Shown: in pieces, positions 15,552 through 18,745 of the stretch
Layout: each line of letters opens with the position of its first letter
Position numbering within the stretch: the stretch's first letter is position 1
Program-made: the position numbers and the translations under genes
Source of the DNA: Chitinophagaceae bacterium UBA3961
GTDB taxonomy: Bacteria > Bacteroidota > Bacteroidia > Chitinophagales > Chitinophagaceae
NCBI GenBank assembly: GCA_002385265.1
Contig: DGDD01000123.1
Location: 1-18,745 of the forward strand
Length of the DNA stretch: 18,745 nucleotides
Direction of reading: 5' to 3'
Notes under the pieces: generated by a model
What the model was told of the DNA's origin: nothing
Database searches by the model: none
The model's input: the letters and a program-made list of their open reading frames with translations, nothing else

Positions 15552-17116
15552 TTGTTTCTTCGAACAATGGTTTTCGCTGGCAATGTTACCATACCTTTCT
15601 TAGTTTTCATTTGAATAAAATAGACGCCTTCGGGTAGGTCTGTTACATTAAACGCCCAAAGATTGGTTCCGGGTTGAAGCCTGTTCTGATGTGTTTTCAC
15701 TATTTGTCCGGTTACTGTTACAAATTCGATGAGTACTTCCTCTGAAATAGAATGATGATCATATTCAATTCGAACAAGATTGTTGGCCGGATTAGGGCTC
15801 ACTAGTAATTCTGAACTGCTTCTGTTCGATACAAGGTAAATGTGGGAAGAGTATACATAAGACCCTGCTTTTGTTTTAATGATGATCCGATAATATCCGG
15901 ATCGATTAAGCGGGCTGATCCAAAAGTAGTCTTGCTGGCCGATACCTTTTGATGACAAACTATCCATCGGAATAAAGGTTGTACCATTTTGAGACCATTC
16001 AATTGTGTATTGCTGAATAAGTTCCCCTGATGGGCTTGACCAATTCAAGTAAATATTGTTGTTCTTAAGTGTCCCTTGGAAGCTTGTTAATAATTCGGGT
16101 AGAATATAACCGTTACAGTCAAGAATATTAAAATATACAATTTGGTCACTGCACCCGCTAGCCGGTGTCATTTGTAGGCGATACCTGCCCGGTTGCATGC
16201 CACTTACATTTACATTTGGAGAAGAATTATCGGTACCTGTTGTATAAGAGTCTGTTAATTCAAATACATTGTCGTTATCTGTGTCGTAGGCTAGTATATA
16301 GCTTACAGGAAACAACGTACCGGATCCGCTCAATAATACACTGACGGCGCCATTATTCGTACAACCATTGGGTTGAGTAATGCTCAGTGTAGCGGTTACA
16401 GAGGCCACATCGCCCGTAGTATTGTTCGAGGCGCCACCGCTTTGTTGAGTATCTTTCACCCAGCCACAATCACCATCTAAAATTCGAGCGAAACTATTAC
16501 CCCTACCGGTAGATTGTCCAATGGTTTCATATGTAATTGAATAAGAAGTCAAGTTGAATGTTTGTGCGCTACAACCGCTGATGCTAGCGGTTGTAATGGA
16601 GCTAGAAGATTCAGCCGGCAAAGCTCTAACCACCGCATCAATAACTTGCATTGATGAGTTTAGCAACACTACTTGTTCATTAGCCGACCCGCCATCTGTA
16701 AAGAATCCATCTCCGGTAGTTGGTATGGTTCCACTAGTACAGCCGCAGGTGGTCCAGTTCAGGTCTACCGTAACGGCATTGTTGATATTTGCACAGCCCG
16801 AGGCAATGGTGTTTTGTCCGGATATTACATAGAACTGCCCTGGTTGTAAAATGGTATTGGCCGGAATGGTAACGCTGAAGTCTCCGTCGGTTAAAACGTA
16901 ACATCCAATGTTAATGGGTCCAGGCCCCATATTGGTAAGTTCAACAAATTCGGAAGTAACGCCACATGAGTTGTTCGGCCATGGTAGGTATTCGTTGATT
17001 ACTACGCGACCTTGCGAATACGCTAATACGGGGAATATTAGGCAAAGAAGAAGACCATATAGTTTTCCAAAAGGCACGGTAGGATTTTGAGTAAAATACG
17101 GCGAGCAAAGCCGCAC
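15548..17116 (-). CDS. Lamin-tail-domain protein with T9SS type A sorting domain
   Basis: A 522-aa secreted protein on the minus strand. After a signal peptide (GKLYGLLLCLIFPVLAYSQ) comes a lamin-tail (LTD) domain of about 150 residues (RVVINEYLPWPNNSCGVTSEFVELTNMG, GCYVLTDGDF, LQPGQFYVISG, GSANEQVVLLNSS). Ig-like/fibronectin-like beta regions follow (TLSITQPNGCTNNGAVSV, then LTSFQGTLKNNNIYLNWSS). The last 85 residues are a type IX secretion type A sorting domain (LLVSPNPANNLVRIEY, GVYFIQMKTKKG, KTIVRRNN). The protein is thus exported across the outer membrane and attached or released there. Its function is unknown; LTD proteins often go with extracellular nucleases or adhesins, but no catalytic domain is visible here. 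The start is uncertain: GTG at 17116 is the outermost, and GTG at 17077 also leaves a full signal peptide. The stop overlaps the stop of the convergent fusion-protein gene by 4 bp. Confidence 0.87.
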   Translation of the reverse strand: MRLCSPYFTQNPTVPFGKLYGLLLCLIFPVLAYSQGRVVINEYLPWPNNSCGVTSEFVELTNMGPGPINIGCYVLTDGDFSVTIPANTILQPGQFYVISGQNTIASGCANINNAVTVDLNWTTCGCTSGTIPTTGDGFFTDGGSANEQVVLLNSSMQVIDAVVRALPAESSSSITTASISGCSAQTFNLTSYSITYETIGQSTGRGNSFARILDGDCGWVKDTQQSGGASNNTTGDVASVTATLSITQPNGCTNNGAVSVLLSGSGTLFPVSYILAYDTDNDNVFELTDSYTTGTDNSSPNVNVSGMQPGRYRLQMTPASGCSDQIVYFNILDCNGYILPELLTSFQGTLKNNNIYLNWSSPSGELIQQYTIEWSQNGTTFIPMDSLSSKGIGQQDYFWISPLNRSGYYRIIIKTKAGSYVYSSHIYLVSNRSSSELLVSPNPANNLVRIEYDHHSISEEVLIEFVTVTGQIVKTHQNRLQPGTNLWAFNVTDLPEGVYFIQMKTKKGMVTLPAKTIVRRNN

Positions 17117-17127
17117 TGCAAGTGGAT

Positions 17128-17143
17128 CCTAAAAATTTTTAGG
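17128..17143. repeat. Perfect 16-bp palindrome upstream of the LTD gene
   Basis: CCTAAAAATTTTTAGG is its own reverse complement. It lies 11 bp upstream of the outermost GTG of the minus-strand LTD gene. It could be an operator or simply an AT-rich hairpin; nothing in the sequence decides. Confidence 0.5.
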
Positions 17144-17175
17144 CTACTAATGGTTTTCTTTGAGGTATAGAAACA

Positions 17176-17209
17176 AAAAAACCTGAAGTGGAAAATCTTC
17201 AGGCTTTTT
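17176..17209 (-). terminator. Rho-independent terminator of the small minus-strand unit
   Basis: A CCTGAAG/CTTCAGG stem (17182-17188 with 17197-17203) and an 8-base loop are extended, after one mismatch, by A-T pairs. On the minus strand it is followed by a run of seven T. It lies 28 bp beyond the end of the small open frame at 17231. The hairpin is nearly symmetric and could work in both directions, but no plus-strand gene ends here. Confidence 0.75.
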
Positions 17210-17230
17210 AAAAACGTTTTGTACGAAACC

Positions 17231-17448
17231 TTAACGGCTATTCATAGGTACAAATTTACGTTTTTCAGAGTTACTTGGATCGCGAACGGAATCTTGGATT
17301 TTAAACGGTCTCTTGAACGATGTTCGAACTGGTTTTTCTTTTTGGACTTTTGGACTTTACTGTGTTTTTCTTAGGACTAATTGGATATTGGTCTTTCTTG
17401 GACTTTGGATTGGTTCTTCTTGGATTTTGGATCGTCCGTGTTCATCAT
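17231..17448 (-). pseudogene. Unrecognised small basic gene, apparently broken, or a non-coding RNA
   Basis: No intact gene exists here, but the region is bounded by a promoter (17462-17492) and a terminator (17176-17209), both on the minus strand. An ATG pair at 17448/17445 opens a 23-codon frame (MMNTDDPKSKKNQSKVQERP) that stops at 17377. A second frame (PISPKKNTVKSKSPKRK) is open across that stop. A third, 41 codons from 17356 to a TAA at 17231, reads naturally (KPVRTSFKRPFKIQDSVRDP and on to KFVPMNSR) but has no start codon. Joining the three would need two +1 shifts, giving a basic protein of about 70 residues. Explanations are a decayed gene, two sequencing errors in A-runs, or a regulatory RNA with chance frames. 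The stretch also holds about nine copies of (A/G)TCCAA. I do not recognise a family. Confidence 0.35.
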
Positions 17449-17461
17449 TCAATCAACAATA

Positions 17462-17492
17462 CAAAGATACCTCGCAGTTCAAATCTATTCAA
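17462..17492 (-). promoter_or_regulatory. Consensus promoter driving the small minus-strand unit
   Basis: Read on the minus strand there is TTG (17492-17490), a 20-base spacer, and TATCTTTG (17469-17462), an exact match to the Bacteroidetes -7 consensus at the expected spacing. It is the best promoter in the window. Transcription would begin near 17456, a few bases before the ATG pair at 17448. Confidence 0.7.
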
Positions 17493-17639
17493 GAGCAGTA
17501 TTGCTCGTTTTTTGAACTATCATTTTTACCAAAGAACTCGGAAAAATACGATACGGGATTGGGTAGTTTTTCTAAATATTCCCCCTAAACGACTGTTTTT
17601 TCGTGTTTTAGCTTAATTTCAGCTATTAAATGAGTTGCT

Positions 17640-18461
17640 ATGCAGTTTGAAAATAAAGTGGTTTTAATAACAGGCGGAAGTCGTGGAATCGGTAAAGCCA
17701 TCGCGCTTAAGTTGGCAAGCGAAGGTGCGCACACGGTTATTGTAGGCAAAACAGCTGAGCCGCATCCAAAACTTGACGGGACCATTCACACCGCTGCAGA
17801 AGAAATTGCAAAAGCTGGTCCGGGAAACGTACTACCCATACAAGGCGATATTCGTTATGAAGAAAGCATTCAGCATATTGTAAAAACTACCATTGACACC
17901 TTCGGGCGCATCGATATTTTGGTGAACAACGCTTCCGCAATTAGCTTAACGCCTACACCGCAAACAGAATTCAAGCGTTGGGATTTGATGCATCAGATCA
18001 ATGTTCGCGGAACATTCTTTATGTCGAAAGAATGCATTCCTCACTTAGCAAAGGCGCACAACCCGCATATTCTCAATCTTTCACCGCCTCTGAACCTGGA
18101 TCCCAATTGGTTTGGAAAGCATCTCGCCTATACCATGAGCAAATATGGAATGAGCATGGTAGTGTTGGGTTTGGCAGAAGAATTAAAAGAACACCGTATT
18201 GGTGTAAATGCCTTGTGGCCTAAAACAACCATTGCCACAGCTGCAGTTCAAAACCTTCTTGGTGGTGATTTCTTAATTCAACGCAGCAGAACTACCGATA
18301 TCGTAGCCGATGCCGCCATTGAAATTCTTCAACGCCCTTCATTTGAATGCACGGGTAATTTCTTCATTGATGAAGATATACTACGTGAAAAGGGAGTAAC
18401 TGATTTCACCAAGTATGCAGTGAATCCGGAGCAGAAGTTGATGCAGGATTTGTTTGTGTGA
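17640..18461 (+). CDS. HSDL2-like short-chain dehydrogenase/reductase
   Basis: A 273-aa NAD(P)-dependent oxidoreductase with the Rossmann fold of the SDR superfamily. The cofactor motif is TGGSRGIG (11-18), the structural NNAS motif is at 96-99, and the catalytic Tyr/Lys are Y164 and K168 (YTMSK), with S148 as the likely catalytic Ser. VGKTAEPHPKLDGTIHTAAEEI, the segment HILNLSPPLNLDPNWFGKHLAYTMSKYGMSM, NALWPKTTIATAAVQNLLGG and TGNFFIDEDILREKGV closely resemble the SDR part of animal hydroxysteroid dehydrogenase-like protein 2 (HSDL2), as I recall it. The SCP2 sterol-carrier domain of HSDL2 is absent; the protein ends soon after the SDR fold. The substrate is unknown, with an acyl or steroid-like ketone/alcohol as inference. 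A weak -7-like TAATTTCA lies about 20 bp upstream. No terminator follows. Confidence 0.92.
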   Translation: MQFENKVVLITGGSRGIGKAIALKLASEGAHTVIVGKTAEPHPKLDGTIHTAAEEIAKAGPGNVLPIQGDIRYEESIQHIVKTTIDTFGRIDILVNNASAISLTPTPQTEFKRWDLMHQINVRGTFFMSKECIPHLAKAHNPHILNLSPPLNLDPNWFGKHLAYTMSKYGMSMVVLGLAEELKEHRIGVNALWPKTTIATAAVQNLLGGDFLIQRSRTTDIVADAAIEILQRPSFECTGNFFIDEDILREKGVTDFTKYAVNPEQKLMQDLFV

Positions 18462-18470
18462 GAGCAGGAA

Positions 18471-18494
18471 ACGAGGAGTCGAGGAGACGAGGAA
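18471..18494. repeat. Three tandem 8-bp purine-rich repeats
   Basis: ACGAGGAG, TCGAGGAG and ACGAGGAA follow one another without a gap, just after the SDR stop codon. A related AGAGCAGGAA element occurs at 18461 and again, slightly altered, near 18510. Confidence 0.7.
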
Positions 18495-18526
18495 ACAAAG
18501 AAAGAACAAGAGCAGGAACAGGGGGG

Positions 18527-18547
18527 ATAATTAATAATTAATAATTA
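18527..18547. repeat. Three tandem copies of ATAATTA
   Basis: The 7-bp unit ATAATTA is repeated exactly three times. Because the unit is nearly palindromic the whole tract can fold on itself. Confidence 0.7.
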
Positions 18548-18584
18548 AACAGCCAGCAGTCAGGCTGATTGAAGATCGGAGGCT

Positions 18585-18623
18585 AATCTGTGAGAATCTC
18601 TTGTAATCTGGGGTATCTGTGGT
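18585..18623. repeat. Degenerate 10-bp tandem repeats (AATCTGTGnn)
   Basis: Four units with a 10-base period begin AATCT or ATCT: AATCTGTGAG, AATCTCTTGT, AATCTGGGGT and ATCTGTGGT. Sequences of this kind recur between genes in some Bacteroidetes as I recall, but this cannot be tested within the window. Confidence 0.5.
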
Positions 18624-18745
18624 AAAAAAAGAGGGAGGAAGGTGGATAGAGGAAGGAGGAAATACAACGATACTGCCAACGCTGCGTTACCGTTGCGCAC
18701 ACTGCGCTGGTTCCTGAGCGGGCCGAAGGCACAGTCGAAGGACGC

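Larger units (their letters stand above)
18462..18745. other. Non-coding repeat mosaic at the right edge
   Basis: No convincing coding frame is present. In order the 284 bases hold purine-rich tandem repeats, an AT-rich tandem, the 10-bp AATCTG repeats, a G/A-rich tract (18624-18663) and a GC-rich end with two CGAAGG units 12 bases apart (18724 and 18736). The composition differs sharply from the genes. It probably consists of dispersed intergenic repeats and may continue beyond the window. Confidence 0.55.

Noticed and set aside
17281..17440. GGA-rich plus strand resembling a CsrB-type sponge RNA
   Set aside because: There is no plus-strand promoter, the GGA motifs are not in hairpin loops, and CsrA is not expected in this phylum; the signals support transcription of the other strand.
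17493..17513. GAGCA/TGCTC hairpin followed by T6 on the plus strand
   Set aside because: The stem is only 5 bp, it overlaps the minus-strand promoter, and no plus-strand gene ends before it.
17313..17616. Two overlapping plus-strand frames rich in Phe, Leu, Trp and Gly
   Set aside because: They are the reverse of the (A/G)TCCAA-rich minus-strand unit; the TTGGA repeat creates artificial open frames in two frames at once, and there is no promoter before them.
1..18745. Mobile element, CRISPR, tRNA or prophage signatures
   Set aside because: No transposase, integrase, regular spacer-repeat array, cloverleaf or phage gene was seen on either strand.

Overview
The window looks like a chromosomal segment of a Bacteroidota (Bacteroidetes) bacterium, most likely in or near the Chitinophagaceae. 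This is inferred from gene content and signals: a TonB-dependent receptor with a carboxypeptidase-regulatory-like N-terminal domain, a secreted protein with a type IX secretion (T9SS) sorting tail, the coaX / outer-membrane-protein / lptC cluster typical of this phylum, absence of Shine-Dalgarno sequences at most starts, and repeated TAnnTTTG promoter elements just upstream of start codons. There are no tRNA or rRNA genes, CRISPR arrays, transposases or phage genes. It reads mostly as an ordinary housekeeping and envelope region.

Layout, left to right. (1) 1-279: an ArsR-family repressor on the minus strand, cut by the left edge, with a palindromic operator candidate inside its own promoter. 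(2) 405-5660: TonB-dependent receptor, a 72-aa CxxC membrane protein and a large secreted zinc metalloprotease, ending at a strong terminator. (3) 5734-8999: two family-2 glycosyltransferases, a MeaB/ArgK GTPase and a LON-substrate-binding-domain protein. (4) 9020-11618: type III pantothenate kinase (TTG start), an outer-membrane beta-barrel protein and lptC, in tight or overlapping order. (5) 11772-12761: an aldo/keto reductase with its own promoter and a strong terminator. (6) 12864-17116: two convergent exported proteins whose stop codons overlap by 4 bp. One is a TIM-barrel/FGE-like fusion and the other is a lamin-tail-domain T9SS cargo. (7) 17176-17492: a compact minus-strand transcription unit with a consensus promoter and terminator but no intact gene. 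(8) 17640-18461: an HSDL2-like short-chain dehydrogenase. (9) 18462-18745: non-coding mosaic of short repeats.

How the genes fit together: much of the window serves the cell envelope (receptor, outer-membrane barrel, LPS transport, glycosyltransferases) and secretion (metalloprotease, fusion protein, T9SS cargo). The metabolic genes (pantothenate kinase, MeaB, AKR, SDR) are scattered and do not form one pathway.

The most unusual signals are the unexplained minus-strand unit at 17176-17492, a perfect terminator-like hairpin inside the lptC signal-peptide codons, the pantothenate kinase whose DxGTAxT-type motif has Gly where Asp is expected, and the fusion protein whose FGE-like domain lacks both catalytic cysteines. 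I did not find a convincing new multi-gene defence or biosynthetic system.
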